Part shown: positions 51,520-59,956 of the stretch, in pieces
Layout: each line of letters begins with the position of its first letter
Position numbering within the stretch: position 1 is the stretch's first letter
NCBI GenBank assembly: GCA_046593355.1
Contig: JBKJNY010000062.1
Span: 1-64,000, forward strand
DNA from: SXOA01 sp046593355
Lineage (GTDB): Bacteria > Planctomycetota > Planctomycetia > Pirellulales > Pirellulaceae
Length of the DNA stretch: 64,000 bases
Direction of reading: 5' to 3'
Program-made: the position numbers and the translations under genes
The notes under the pieces: model-generated
What the model saw: only the letters and a program-made list of their open reading frames with translations
What the model was told of the DNA's origin: nothing
Databases searched by the model: none

Positions 51520-52497
51520 ATGAATTCCGCACACCCCGTCTCTCGCCGTGATGCCATTACGGCTGGCCTGGCTGCCGCCGCACTATCCGCGGTTCCACCT
51601 CTGCCTGTTGCCGCTGCCGAGAAGGAGCCCGCCGTGGACCTGAAGAAGCATCCCTACATCGACGCCCATTCGCACATCTGGTCCCCGGAAACCGACAAGT
51701 GGCCACTGGCAAACGGGAAGACCAAACAGGATCTCGACCCGCCCAGCTTCACTCCCGATGAGCTGCTCAAGCTGGCGCATTCCGTCGGCGTCGGCAGAGT
51801 GGTGCTCATCCAGCACACGCTCTATCACGGCTACGACAACACGTATCTCTTGGACGCCGCCAAGGCCCATCCCGGCGTCTTCGCGGTGACGGGAATGGTC
51901 AACGACACCAAGCCCAATCCCGGCCAAGCCATGCGCGACTTGCACAAGAAGGGGGTGAAAGCCTTCCGCATCACTTCGCGCCCCGGCATCGGCGCGGGGG
52001 GCGGCGAGAAGTGGCTCAGCGGACCGGGCATGGCCGAAATGTGGAAAACCGCTGCCGAGACGGGGCAGGTGATGGCCTGCCTGATTGACGCTATGGATCT
52101 TCCGGGGGTCGACGCGATGTGCAAGAAGAACCCCGGTACGACAGTGGTCATCGACCACTTCGCCCGCATCGGCGTCGACGGCAGGGTACACGACAACGAC
52201 CTCAAACAGTTATGCGCATTGGCCAAGCACAAGAAGACCTACGTCAAGCTCTCCGCTTACTACGCCCTCGGCAAAAAAAAGCCTCCTTATCTCGACCTGA
52301 CTCCGATGATCCGCCGGCTACTCGACGCCTACACCCCCGACCGCTGCATGTGGGCCAGCGACGCGCCGTACCAGACGCAGGGAGACAACACCTACCAAGC
52401 CTCCATCGAACTCATACGGGACAAGCTCGATTTCCTCTCCGCCGGGGATAAGGAGAAACTGCTGACAAAGACCGCGGAGGGAGTGTACTTCTCCTAA
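51520..52497 (+). CDS. Tat-exported amidohydrolase family protein
   Basis: A 325-residue amidohydrolase-2 type enzyme with a twin-arginine-type signal (SRRDAITAGLAAAALSAVPP). The TIM barrel shows HPYIDAHSHIWSPETDKWPL (metal His pair), ALIDAM-like strand CLIDAMDLPGVDAM, VVIDHFARIGVDGR (His) and the late Asp in MWASDAPYQTQGDN. It resembles 2-pyrone-4,6-dicarboxylate lactonase and L-fucono-lactonase-type hydrolases. The substrate is undetermined. It stands 96 bases after the coiled-coil gene on the same strand. Confidence 0.88.
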   Translation: MNSAHPVSRRDAITAGLAAAALSAVPPLPVAAAEKEPAVDLKKHPYIDAHSHIWSPETDKWPLANGKTKQDLDPPSFTPDELLKLAHSVGVGRVVLIQHTLYHGYDNTYLLDAAKAHPGVFAVTGMVNDTKPNPGQAMRDLHKKGVKAFRITSRPGIGAGGGEKWLSGPGMAEMWKTAAETGQVMACLIDAMDLPGVDAMCKKNPGTTVVIDHFARIGVDGRVHDNDLKQLCALAKHKKTYVKLSAYYALGKKKPPYLDLTPMIRRLLDAYTPDRCMWASDAPYQTQGDNTYQASIELIRDKLDFLSAGDKEKLLTKTAEGVYFS

Positions 52498-52524
52498 GCC
52501 GCAACCACACGTCGCCCGTTCTAT

Positions 52525-54288
52525 CTACTCCAAAATCATGTCATCCACCGTCCGCCCGCCGGGAATCATCGGCAGCACGTGCTCGACGTAGGGGACTTGC
52601 ACATTGAGCAGGTACGGGCCGTCGCTGTCGATCATTTCTTCGATCGCGCCGGCCAGGTCGGACTTCTGGCTGATGGTGGCAGCGCCCCAGCCGTAGCCTT
52701 TGGCGATGCTGACGAAGTCGGGGTAGCGCTCGCTGACGAAGTTGGCGCCCCCTTTGCCCTTCGCCTCGAGGTGGTCGATGGGGCCGAGGTAGGTGTGGGC
52801 CCGGTTCTTGTCGTGAAAGCGGTCCTCCCACTGCACCACCATCCCCAGGTGCTGGTTGTCGAGCAGCAGCACCTTGACCGGCAGCTTCTCGCAGAAGCAA
52901 GTAGCCATCTCCTGGATGTTCATCTGGTAGCTGCCGTCGCCGTCGATATCGACCACGAGAGCATCGGGGTGAGCTGCCTGCACCCCCATCGCGGCAGGTA
53001 GGCCAAACCCCATCGTCCCCAGGCCGCTGGAGGAGAGCCAGGTGCGGGGGTGCTTGAACTTGAGGAATTGCGCCGACCACATTTGATGCTGGCCCACGCC
53101 GACCGTGAAGAACGTCTGCCGGTCCTGCGTCAAGCGATTGAGCTCCGCGATGGCATGTTGCTGCAAGATGCCGTCAAAGCCGGGGTCAAACTTGAAGGGA
53201 TGAGCGTCCTTCCAGTCGAGAACGGTCTTCACCCAGGGGGCGATATCTGGCGCTTCCACAATCTTGTTGAGCTCCTGCAGCACCGGCTTCACATCGCTGC
53301 AGACCGGGATATGAGCCGTCTTGTTCTTGTTGAGTTCGGAGGCGTCAATATCGACGTGGATAATCTTGGCGTGTTTGGCGAAGGCCTCGATCTTGCCGGT
53401 CACCCGATCGTCGAACCGGACCCCGAGGGCAATGAGCAGGTCGCAATCGCGGATCGCCCAGTTGGCGTACACGCTGCCGTGCATCCCCAACATGTCCAGC
53501 GAGAGGGGGCCTTCGCTGGGATACGCGCCCAGGCCCATCACCGTCATCGTGATGGGAATGCCCGTCTTGCGGACCAACTCGCGAAGCTCCGCCGACGCAT
53601 TGCCGGAGATGATGCCACCGCCGGCGTAGATCAGCGGCCGCTTGGCCAGCTTGATGGCCGCGGCGATTTGCTTGATCTGCTCGGGCTGGGCCTGCTTGTT
53701 TTTCCCCGTGTAGCCGGGCAGATTCATGGGGACGTTCCAGTCCACGCTCACCTTCTCCTGCTGGATGTTCTTGGGCATGTCGATCAGCACCGGCCCCGGC
53801 CGCCCGGTGGTGGCGATGAAGAACGCCTCCTTCATCACGCGGGCCAGATCGTTCACGTCCGTCACCATGTAATGGTGCTTGGTGATGCCGCGGCAGACCT
53901 CGACGATGGGGGTTTCCTGAAAAGCATCCAGGCCGATGTTCCAGGTCGGAACCTGCCCGGTGATTGCAATCAGCGGAACGCTGTCCAGCTTGGCGTCGGC
54001 GATGGCGGTGACCAGATTCGTCGCCCCCGGACCGCTCGTCGCCATGCAGACGCCGACCTTGCCGGTGCTGCGAGCGTACCCCTGAGCGGCAAAGGCCCCA
54101 CCTTGCTCATGCCGCGGCAGGATGGTGCGAATCTTGTCCGCATATTTCGTCAGCGACTGGTGCATCGGCATGCTGCACCCGCCCGGATAGGCGAAGAGGA
54201 TCTCGACCCCGTGATCCACCAGCGATTTCACGAGGATGTCGGCCCCGCTCATCAACTGGGTTTCGGTGGCAGGGGTCAGCGTAGGCAT
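52525..54288 (-). CDS. ilvB: Acetolactate synthase large subunit
   Basis: A 587-residue thiamine-diphosphate enzyme joining two pyruvates (or pyruvate plus 2-oxobutyrate) for branched-chain amino acids. It has the N-terminal FAYPGGCSMPMHQSLTKYAD with catalytic Glu in LPRHEQGGAFAAQGYARSTG, the MATSGPGATNLVTAIADAKL loop, and the central FAD-type domain. The C-terminal ThDP motif is GDG (VVDIDGDGSYQMNIQEMATC). The ATG at 54288 follows a GAGGAG site; the longer frame to 54330 is translated repeat. No small subunit ilvN is adjacent. A BIME-like element lies in its leader. Confidence 0.97.
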   Translation of the reverse strand: MPTLTPATETQLMSGADILVKSLVDHGVEILFAYPGGCSMPMHQSLTKYADKIRTILPRHEQGGAFAAQGYARSTGKVGVCMATSGPGATNLVTAIADAKLDSVPLIAITGQVPTWNIGLDAFQETPIVEVCRGITKHHYMVTDVNDLARVMKEAFFIATTGRPGPVLIDMPKNIQQEKVSVDWNVPMNLPGYTGKNKQAQPEQIKQIAAAIKLAKRPLIYAGGGIISGNASAELRELVRKTGIPITMTVMGLGAYPSEGPLSLDMLGMHGSVYANWAIRDCDLLIALGVRFDDRVTGKIEAFAKHAKIIHVDIDASELNKNKTAHIPVCSDVKPVLQELNKIVEAPDIAPWVKTVLDWKDAHPFKFDPGFDGILQQHAIAELNRLTQDRQTFFTVGVGQHQMWSAQFLKFKHPRTWLSSSGLGTMGFGLPAAMGVQAAHPDALVVDIDGDGSYQMNIQEMATCFCEKLPVKVLLLDNQHLGMVVQWEDRFHDKNRAHTYLGPIDHLEAKGKGGANFVSERYPDFVSIAKGYGWGAATISQKSDLAGAIEEMIDSDGPYLLNVQVPYVEHVLPMIPGGRTVDDMILE

Positions 54289-54302
54289 CACAGGCTCCTC
54301 AA

Positions 54303-54356
54303 GTAGTCCGCTCACTCCGTGAGCGGACATTCCTGCACACGGAGTGTGCAGGCTAC
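54303..54356. repeat. BIME-like double hairpin, CTCACTCCGTGAG family, copy 2
   Basis: 54 bases like the copy at 38487: GTAG, hairpin TCCGCTCAC-TCC-GTGAGCGGA, then hairpin CCTGCACAC-GGA-GTGTGCAGG, ending CTAC. Compared with copy 1 the second stem has G-C replaced by T-A, a paired change. It sits 14 bases upstream of the ilvB start codon, in the leader. Confidence 0.92.
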
Positions 54357-54487
54357 TTACTATTGGGATTACGACGGAAACTTCTTAGATTATGACACAC
54401 TGCCTAATTTTTCAAGGGCTTCGCGGCCCGCTAATTGGCATAAATGCTTACTGTCAATCATGTTATGACGAATCTAACGCAAGTGAG

Positions 54488-54505
54488 GTAGGCTTCCAGC
54501 CTGCC
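54488..54505. repeat. Single REP-like hairpin GTAGGCTTCCAGCCTGCC
   Basis: GTAG followed by GGCT-TCC-AGCC. Related single arms are at 15906-15922 (minus orientation) and 10563-10580 (decayed). It lies in the crcB leader region. Confidence 0.6.
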
Positions 54506-54542
54506 CTTCTGACTTCAGCCCTCTAACCTCTACCCTCCTCCC

Positions 54543-54956
54543 ATGCGTGATGCCCTCCTCGTCGCTCTCGGCGGCACCCTCGGAGCCCTGGCCCGCTACG
54601 CCGTCGGCCTCGCCCTCCCGCACACCCCCGGCAAGCACTTCCCAATCGCCACGCTCCTCGTCAACGTCGTCGGCTGTCTGCTCATCGGAATGATTGGCCA
54701 ACTCCTGCAAAGGTTCGCGGCCGATGCCTCCGTCAAGCCAAACGCCTCAGAACTATTGCTCATCGCCACCCTCCGCCAGGCCGTCATCGTCGGCTTCCTC
54801 GGCGGCCTCACCACCTTCTCCGCCTTCGGCTGGGACACCACCCGCCTCTTCCTGGACGACCGCCCGCTCCTCGCCCTGTCCAACATCGCCGCCAACCTCC
54901 TCGCCGGCCTCTTCGCCGTCTGGCTCGGCATCCTGCTGGTCAAAATGTGGAGTTAG
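54543..54956 (+). CDS. crcB: Fluoride efflux transporter CrcB/Fluc
   Basis: A 137-residue four-helix membrane protein that as an antiparallel dimer exports fluoride. It has GGTLGALARYAVGLALP, TLLVNVVGCLLIGMIGQLLQ with the pore Asn, and the signature GFLGGLTTFSAFGWDTTRLF with the polar TTFS break. Length is normal for the single-gene type. I looked for a fluoride riboswitch in the leader and did not see its conserved core. It stands alone. Confidence 0.93.
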   Translation: MRDALLVALGGTLGALARYAVGLALPHTPGKHFPIATLLVNVVGCLLIGMIGQLLQRFAADASVKPNASELLLIATLRQAVIVGFLGGLTTFSAFGWDTTRLFLDDRPLLALSNIAANLLAGLFAVWLGILLVKMWS

Positions 54957-55756
54957 TTCGATGCAGGATGGCCTTTCCACGCCATCCCAATTCATGATTC
55001 ACGCTCCTGTTGATACCGCTTTTTGATCACTCCTTTCGGGAATCTCGCGCTGCCGGCCCGTCTCCCCAACTCCTTTCCACTTCTGACTTTCCGTCATATA
55101 TTTTGATACTTCTGTGATACATTTCCATCTCTTTTAACCAAATTTTGATACCCAACCTTTGCCTAACTACAATCGCGACAATATGTTGCGCCCTGTATCT
55201 TGTGATTTTTGACGTTTGACCGCTGGGTAGTCACAAAGAGATAATGGTGAATAAGTCGCCGACCATCATTTTGCAACTCCTTAGCCCGCCGCGAGTTACC
55301 AATTCCGCCCCGCCGACATTTTCACCACCCCCCTCCTCGGAAGTGGGGACAACCCGTATCAGGCTGTCTCAAATCTCAAATCTCAAATCTCAAATCTCAA
55401 ATCGCCTTCCCTCGGCTCCTTCTTCCAATCGCGCGCAGCATCGCCCCGCTTTCCGCATCTGTTCCTGTTCAATTGCCAAAGACCTTACCGGATTCTCGCC
55501 GGCCCGATTTGACCCAATTGTACACTAATACTAAGTGTCCGGCAAGTCCCCGAAAGAGGGGGGGGGCGAGATTTTTTACGGTGCGTCTCCACGAACCTGA
55601 GCGTGGTTTACCAGGCTCTCTCCCATTAGGCCCGCCGTTTACGCGGGTTAACGGCTTGCTCGCACAACTGGCAGTCGAAACCGACTACGATAACGCCACG
55701 TCGGGAGTTCCCAATACCTGGGCCATCGAACGGCTGTTATTGAGGTGTGGTGCGAA
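54957..55756. other. AT-richer intergenic region with short repeats
   Basis: About 800 bases with no convincing gene. A single REP-type hairpin of the GTAGGATGG family is at 54964-54986 (GGATGGC/GCCATCC). GATAC recurs four times at 55009-55151, twice as TTTTGATAC. The tandem AAATCTC heptamer runs at about 55371-55405. A run of nine G's lies near 55558-55566. Short frames at 55244 and 55473 lack start signals and look non-coding. It may hold the promoter of the EEP-family gene. Confidence 0.5.
55371..55405. repeat. AAATCTC tandem heptamer array
   Basis: About five tandem copies of AAATCTC, the last incomplete, inside the long intergenic region. A short array like this can expand or shrink by slippage. 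No promoter or gene overlaps it clearly. Confidence 0.75.
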
Positions 55757-56503
55757 ATGAAGATTGTTACATACAACGGTGCCGGGAAACAGAATTGGCG
55801 GGCGGCACTAGACCTCGACCCCGACATTCTGCTCCTTCAAGAATCAGAAGCTCCACCGGACGAAGTCTCGACCCGAATCAAGCGACAACTCACAAGAAAC
55901 AAATGGGGGAGCGCGGTCTACGTCAAACATGGAAGAATCTCGCAACTCGATATTCAGCACAATCACGATTGGTTGACTGGTTGGTTGGTTGGGGTTGACA
56001 TCGAGGGTGGCTTGAATCCGCTGGGCTCTGACCGAAGACTTCGGGTCTTCAGTCTCCATACTCCGCCCTCAACCGTCAGCGGCATTTCGTATCCAAAGAC
56101 CGTAAAGCAAATGCTCGACGTAATCACTCAGAATTGCGGAGATATGGATTTGGTCATTGGCGGCGACTTCAATCTTCTCAGCCTTGGGGAGCGGCACGCC
56201 TCCGAATTGAGGGACACTGAACAGTCCTGGACCGCGACGCGCCAGGAGAAAGAAATCCACACGCGGCTTGCCGACATGGGATTGATGAATTGCTGGCAAA
56301 CGAAGAATGCGGGAATTCCCCTGGGCCGAACGCTGCGCTACCGCTCGAAAGAATCTGCTCCAGCCTACCATTGCGATGGTCTATTCGTTCCAGAAACCTG
56401 GAAACACTCGCTCACCTCCGCGGAGATTCTGCAGAGCGACGAATGGATGGCCCGGAGCGACCACAATCCGGTTGTCGCAACCTTTTCCCAGAGAACTGAG
56501 TAA
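55757..56503 (+). CDS. Endonuclease/exonuclease/phosphatase family protein
   Basis: A 248-residue EEP-fold hydrolase. Active-site elements: KIVTYNGAGKQNWRAAL (Asn), DILLLQESEAPPDE (Glu), LRVFSLHTPP, DLVIGGDFNLLSLGERHASE (GDFN) and the final SDHNPVVATF (Asp-His). It has no signal peptide, so a cytoplasmic nuclease or phosphatase is likely. The start ATG at 55757 was preferred over a GTG four codons earlier. Composition is slightly lower in GC than its neighbours. It is alone, with a repeat element directly downstream. Confidence 0.85.
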   Translation: MKIVTYNGAGKQNWRAALDLDPDILLLQESEAPPDEVSTRIKRQLTRNKWGSAVYVKHGRISQLDIQHNHDWLTGWLVGVDIEGGLNPLGSDRRLRVFSLHTPPSTVSGISYPKTVKQMLDVITQNCGDMDLVIGGDFNLLSLGERHASELRDTEQSWTATRQEKEIHTRLADMGLMNCWQTKNAGIPLGRTLRYRSKESAPAYHCDGLFVPETWKHSLTSAEILQSDEWMARSDHNPVVATFSQRTE

Positions 56504-56522
56504 TCTTCCTCTCAGACTCTTC

Positions 56523-56602
56523 CTCTGCGTTCTCCGCGCGTCTGCGTGATGCTCTTTCTCAGACGGGGGGAGGCATCACGCGGAGGCGCAGAGACCGCGG
56601 AG
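56523..56602. repeat. Inverted element with CTCTGCG.../...CGCAGAG arms
   Basis: Arms at 56523-56552 and 56573-56602 are about 80 percent complementary and meet at TGATGC/GCATCA. Wording such as TTCTCCGCG and ACCGCGGAG links it to the element at 19436-19555. It lies between the EEP-family gene and pheS. Confidence 0.7.
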
Positions 56603-56746
56603 GGAAGAATCCGATGCGGATTCAAAATCGTCGCGTGCCACTGCCGCGATTCGTCATCCGTATGCCTGGCGATTCAATGCCTGTCGGGAATTCGCCCCTT
56701 TGCTTATATTGTTGAATTCCCGATTCCTAGCTCTAACCGCAAAACC

Positions 56747-57766
56747 ATGGCCTCACAGTACTTCATTTCGACCCTCGACGCCCTGCAAGCCGATGCAACT
56801 CACGCTTTCGGCTCCGCGCAGGATGCGGATGCGATGGAAGCGGCGCGGATTGAGTTTCTGGGGGCGAAGAGCGGGAGGGTCAAGGAAGCGCAGAAGGGGC
56901 TGGGTGCGGTTGCGAAGGAGGACAAGCCGGCGGCGGGGAAGAGGTTTAATGAGGTGAAGGTGGCGGTGGAGGCCGCTTTTGAGGCGGCTCAGGCTCGCGT
57001 TTCCGCATCACCGGTGAAGAAAGCCGGTGAGCCGCTGTTTGACCCGACGCTGCCGGGAAAAAAATTCCGCATCGGCAAGCTGCATCCGGTTTCGCAGACG
57101 ATTGAAGAGCTCAAGGAGATCATGGGGCGGCTCGGGTTCACGGTGGCGGATGGGCCGGAGATTGAGGACGAGTATCACAACTTCGAGGCCCTCAACATCC
57201 CGCTGGAGCATCCGGCCCGGTCGGCGAGCGACAATTTTTATCTGGCAGTCGCCGGCAAAACGACAGGCGAGCCGTTGCTCCTCCGCAGCCAGACCAGCAC
57301 GGTGCAAATCCGCGTGATGGAGAAGACCAGGCCGCCGATTCGCATCATCTCGCTCGGCCGCGTCTATCGCCCGGATGAGGCGGACATGACGCACTATCCG
57401 ATGTTCCACCAGATGGAAGGGCTGATGATTGACCGCCACGTGACGATGGCCCACCTGAAAAGCGTGCTGCGGATGTTCGCCACCAGCTACCTCGGCCAGG
57501 ACGTGCATATCCGCTTCCGCCCCTCGTTTTTCCCCTTCACGGAACCGAGCGTGGAAGCCGACATGCGATGGGGGGAACGCTGGATGGAGTTCGGCGGCGC
57601 CGGCATGGTGGACCCCAACGTCCTGCGGGCTGTCGGCTACGACCCCGAAGAATTCAGCGGCTTCGCCTTCGGCCTCGGCGTCGAGCGGCTCTGCATGAGA
57701 AGGCACGATCTCAAGGATATTCGGGATTTGTATACGAATGATGTCAGGTTTTTGCAGCAGTTTTAG
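56747..57766 (+). CDS. pheS: Phenylalanyl-tRNA synthetase alpha subunit
   Basis: A 339-residue class II synthetase subunit holding the catalytic site. An N-terminal coiled-coil region (residues 1-85) is followed by KLHPVSQTIEELKEIMGRLG, GPEIEDEYHNFEALNIPLEH, motif 2 with LGRVYRPDEADMTHYPMFHQ, the FRPSFFPFTEPSVEAD stretch and motif 3 in FAFGLGVERLCMRRHDLKDI. Length is normal. The ATG at 56747 was chosen since upstream codons are repeat sequence. pheT follows after 162 bases that are almost filled by a palindromic element. Confidence 0.97.
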   Translation: MASQYFISTLDALQADATHAFGSAQDADAMEAARIEFLGAKSGRVKEAQKGLGAVAKEDKPAAGKRFNEVKVAVEAAFEAAQARVSASPVKKAGEPLFDPTLPGKKFRIGKLHPVSQTIEELKEIMGRLGFTVADGPEIEDEYHNFEALNIPLEHPARSASDNFYLAVAGKTTGEPLLLRSQTSTVQIRVMEKTRPPIRIISLGRVYRPDEADMTHYPMFHQMEGLMIDRHVTMAHLKSVLRMFATSYLGQDVHIRFRPSFFPFTEPSVEADMRWGERWMEFGGAGMVDPNVLRAVGYDPEEFSGFAFGLGVERLCMRRHDLKDIRDLYTNDVRFLQQF

Positions 57767-57774
57767 GTGTTGGT

Positions 57775-57916
57775 GTAGGGTGCATGAGCGCAGCGAAATG
57801 CACGCGTCACCTCGCTCGTTCTGTCTTAATCTTAATCTTAATCGTAATCCTAATCTTAATCCTCTTCTCTCCTCCATCTCTTACGCGTGCATGGCGCTGG
57901 CGCTTATGCACCCTAC
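57775..57916. repeat. BIME-like element, GTAGGGTGCAT family, copy 3, with internal CTTAAT array
   Basis: It begins GTAGGGTGCATGAGCGCAGC and ends GCGCTTATGCACCCTAC. Each arm folds through GTGCAT/ATGCAC. The central spacer is filled by a degenerate CTTAAT/CCTAAT hexamer array at about 57826-57866. It occupies nearly the whole pheS-pheT gap, so it would be transcribed within the operon and can form two hairpins in the mRNA. Confidence 0.9.
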
Positions 57917-57928
57917 TTCTGAATCCCC

Positions 57929-59956
57929 ATGCTCGTCTCCTGGAACTGGCTGAAAGAATACGTCGATCTCGCCGGCCTCAAGCCCGAGGAAGTGGCCAAT
58001 CGCCTGATGCTGGCCGGTCTCAACCTGGAGTCCATCCAAGACGCCGGCAGCGATGCTTGCATCGACCTGGAAATCACCAGCAACCGCCCCGACTGTCTGG
58101 GACACATCGGCGTAGCGAGAGAAATCGCCGTTTTACACGACAAACAACTCAAACTTCCCCCCGCTCTTCCCCAGTCCCCAGCCCCCAGTCAACCGCCCCC
58201 CTTCCCCGTCCGCATCGACTCCCCCGACCTCTGCCCCCGCTACACCGCCCGCGTCATCCGCGGCATCAAGGTCAAATCCAGCCCCGCCTGGATGGTGCAG
58301 CGGCTCGCGGCGATTGGGCAGCCGGCGATCAACAACATTGTGGACATCACGAACTACGTCCTGATGGAATGCGGTCAGCCGCTCCATGCGTTTGACCTGG
58401 CGAAGCTGATGGGGCAGCAAATCGTCGTCCGCCGAGCGAAGAAGAACGAGCCGTTCACCGCGATTGATCATAAGACGTACGGGCTGGACGAGAACATGTG
58501 CGTGATTGCCGATGCCCAGCGGCCGGTGGCGCTCGGCGGGGTGATGGGGGGCGCGGAGACGGAGATTACCCCCGCCACGGCGGACGTGCTGATTGAGTCG
58601 GCTCAGTTCGCGCCCCTTTCCATCCGCACTACGTCGCGGGCATTAAAGCTTACAAGCGATTCTGCCTACCGCTTTGAACGTGGCACCGACCCGGAAGGAG
58701 TCGATTGGGCCAGTCGCCGCTGCTGCCAGCTCATTTTGGAACTGGCGGGCGGGACGCTTGTCGAAGGAGTGACCGACGTCGGCGAGAAACGGAAGCCGCG
58801 AGAGCCGGTGGTGCTGCGGTTGGCACAGGTGGAGCGGATTCTGGGAATCAAGATTTCCGCCGATAGAGTGCGGCAGATTCTGACGGCGCTCGGTTGCCGG
58901 GAAACGGCGGCTGATGTAGCGAAAATCACAACGATTCCGCCGTCTTGGCGGCGGGATTTGACGCGGGAAATTGACCTGATTGAAGAAGCGGCCCGCATCC
59001 ACGGCTACGACGCCATTCCGGAAGATGCCGCCGTGCCGATGGCTGCCTCGCATCGCACGGACGCCGACCGTGTGCTGGCCCGTGTTCGTCAGGTGCTAAC
59101 CGCGGCCGGCTTTGATGAGGCGATGACCCGCAGCGTGGTGAGCGAAGAATGGTCCGCCGCCTTCTGCCCCTGGTCCGACGCCCCGCCGCTCGTGGCCAAT
59201 ACGCCGATGGTCAAAGGGGAAGACCGCCTCCGCCGCAGCCTGGTCCCCAGCCTGCTCGGCGCTCGGCGGCATAATGAATCCGTTGGCAATGCGTCGGCGG
59301 AGCTGTTTGAAACGGCCCGCATTTATCTGCCGCAGGGCGCAGGACTTCCGCATGAGCCGTGGACGATGACCGCTGTCAGTGGTGAAGGGTTCTTGCACCT
59401 CAAAGGGGTTGTCGAGACGCTGCTGTCTGCCCTCAATCCCAAGCTGCGGATTGAGGTGCAGGATTACCGGCCAGCTAACGCTGGCCGCTCGCCGGTGATT
59501 GAAATCTCCGAATTGCAATTAGCCGGGACACGCCTAGGTTTCCTCGGGACGGTGACTACTGCCGGGCTCAAGCAGTTCGGCTTGCGCAAGGAAACGGCCA
59601 TCCTGGAAATCGACCTCGGCTCACTCGTGCCCCAGGCGGTGCTGATTCCCAAGTTCGCCCCCGTCAGCGCCTTCCCCGCCATCAGCCGCGACTTGAACCT
59701 CATCGTCGACGAGCCGCTCCGCTGGTCGGATCTCGAAACGGTTGTCCGGGCGAGCGTGGGAGATTTCCTCGACGCCGCCGAATATCTCGATACCTATCGC
59801 GACACGGCCAAAGACGGTCCCGGCAAAAAGCGGCTGCTCTTCTCCCTCACCCTCCGCGCCCAAAGCCGCACCCTGACCAGCGAAGAAGCCGACCAGGCCC
59901 GCGACTCCGTCGTCGCGGCTTGCGCAGCGAAGTTTGGGGCGAAATTGCTGGGGTAG
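57929..59956 (+). CDS. pheT: Phenylalanyl-tRNA synthetase beta subunit, short form without tRNA-binding OB domain
   Basis: A 675-residue beta subunit; usual lengths are near 790-800. The B1 start (MLVSWNWLKEYVDLAGLKPE) runs straight into the segment DACIDLEITSNRPDCLGHIG. The EMAP-type OB-fold insert of about 100 residues, normally placed between them, is missing. The B3/B4 editing domain is present (PRYTARVIRGIKVKSSPAWM; NIVDITNYVLMECGQPLHAF). B5 follows (AQVERILGIKISADRVRQIL), then the catalytic-like region and a C-terminal anticodon-binding RRM (FAPVSAFPAISRDLNLIVDE). Its TAG stop lies in the GTAG of the following repeat. Confidence 0.96.
   Translation: MLVSWNWLKEYVDLAGLKPEEVANRLMLAGLNLESIQDAGSDACIDLEITSNRPDCLGHIGVAREIAVLHDKQLKLPPALPQSPAPSQPPPFPVRIDSPDLCPRYTARVIRGIKVKSSPAWMVQRLAAIGQPAINNIVDITNYVLMECGQPLHAFDLAKLMGQQIVVRRAKKNEPFTAIDHKTYGLDENMCVIADAQRPVALGGVMGGAETEITPATADVLIESAQFAPLSIRTTSRALKLTSDSAYRFERGTDPEGVDWASRRCCQLILELAGGTLVEGVTDVGEKRKPREPVVLRLAQVERILGIKISADRVRQILTALGCRETAADVAKITTIPPSWRRDLTREIDLIEEAARIHGYDAIPEDAAVPMAASHRTDADRVLARVRQVLTAAGFDEAMTRSVVSEEWSAAFCPWSDAPPLVANTPMVKGEDRLRRSLVPSLLGARRHNESVGNASAELFETARIYLPQGAGLPHEPWTMTAVSGEGFLHLKGVVETLLSALNPKLRIEVQDYRPANAGRSPVIEISELQLAGTRLGFLGTVTTAGLKQFGLRKETAILEIDLGSLVPQAVLIPKFAPVSAFPAISRDLNLIVDEPLRWSDLETVVRASVGDFLDAAEYLDTYRDTAKDGPGKKRLLFSLTLRAQSRTLTSEEADQARDSVVAACAAKFGAKLLG

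Noticed and set aside
54357..54542. Possible fluoride riboswitch ahead of crcB
   Set aside because: The conserved riboswitch core was not found; only a REP-type hairpin is present.
55473..55760. 95-codon frame upstream of the EEP-family gene
   Set aside because: It crosses a nine-G run and low-complexity sequence and has no start signal or recognisable domain.
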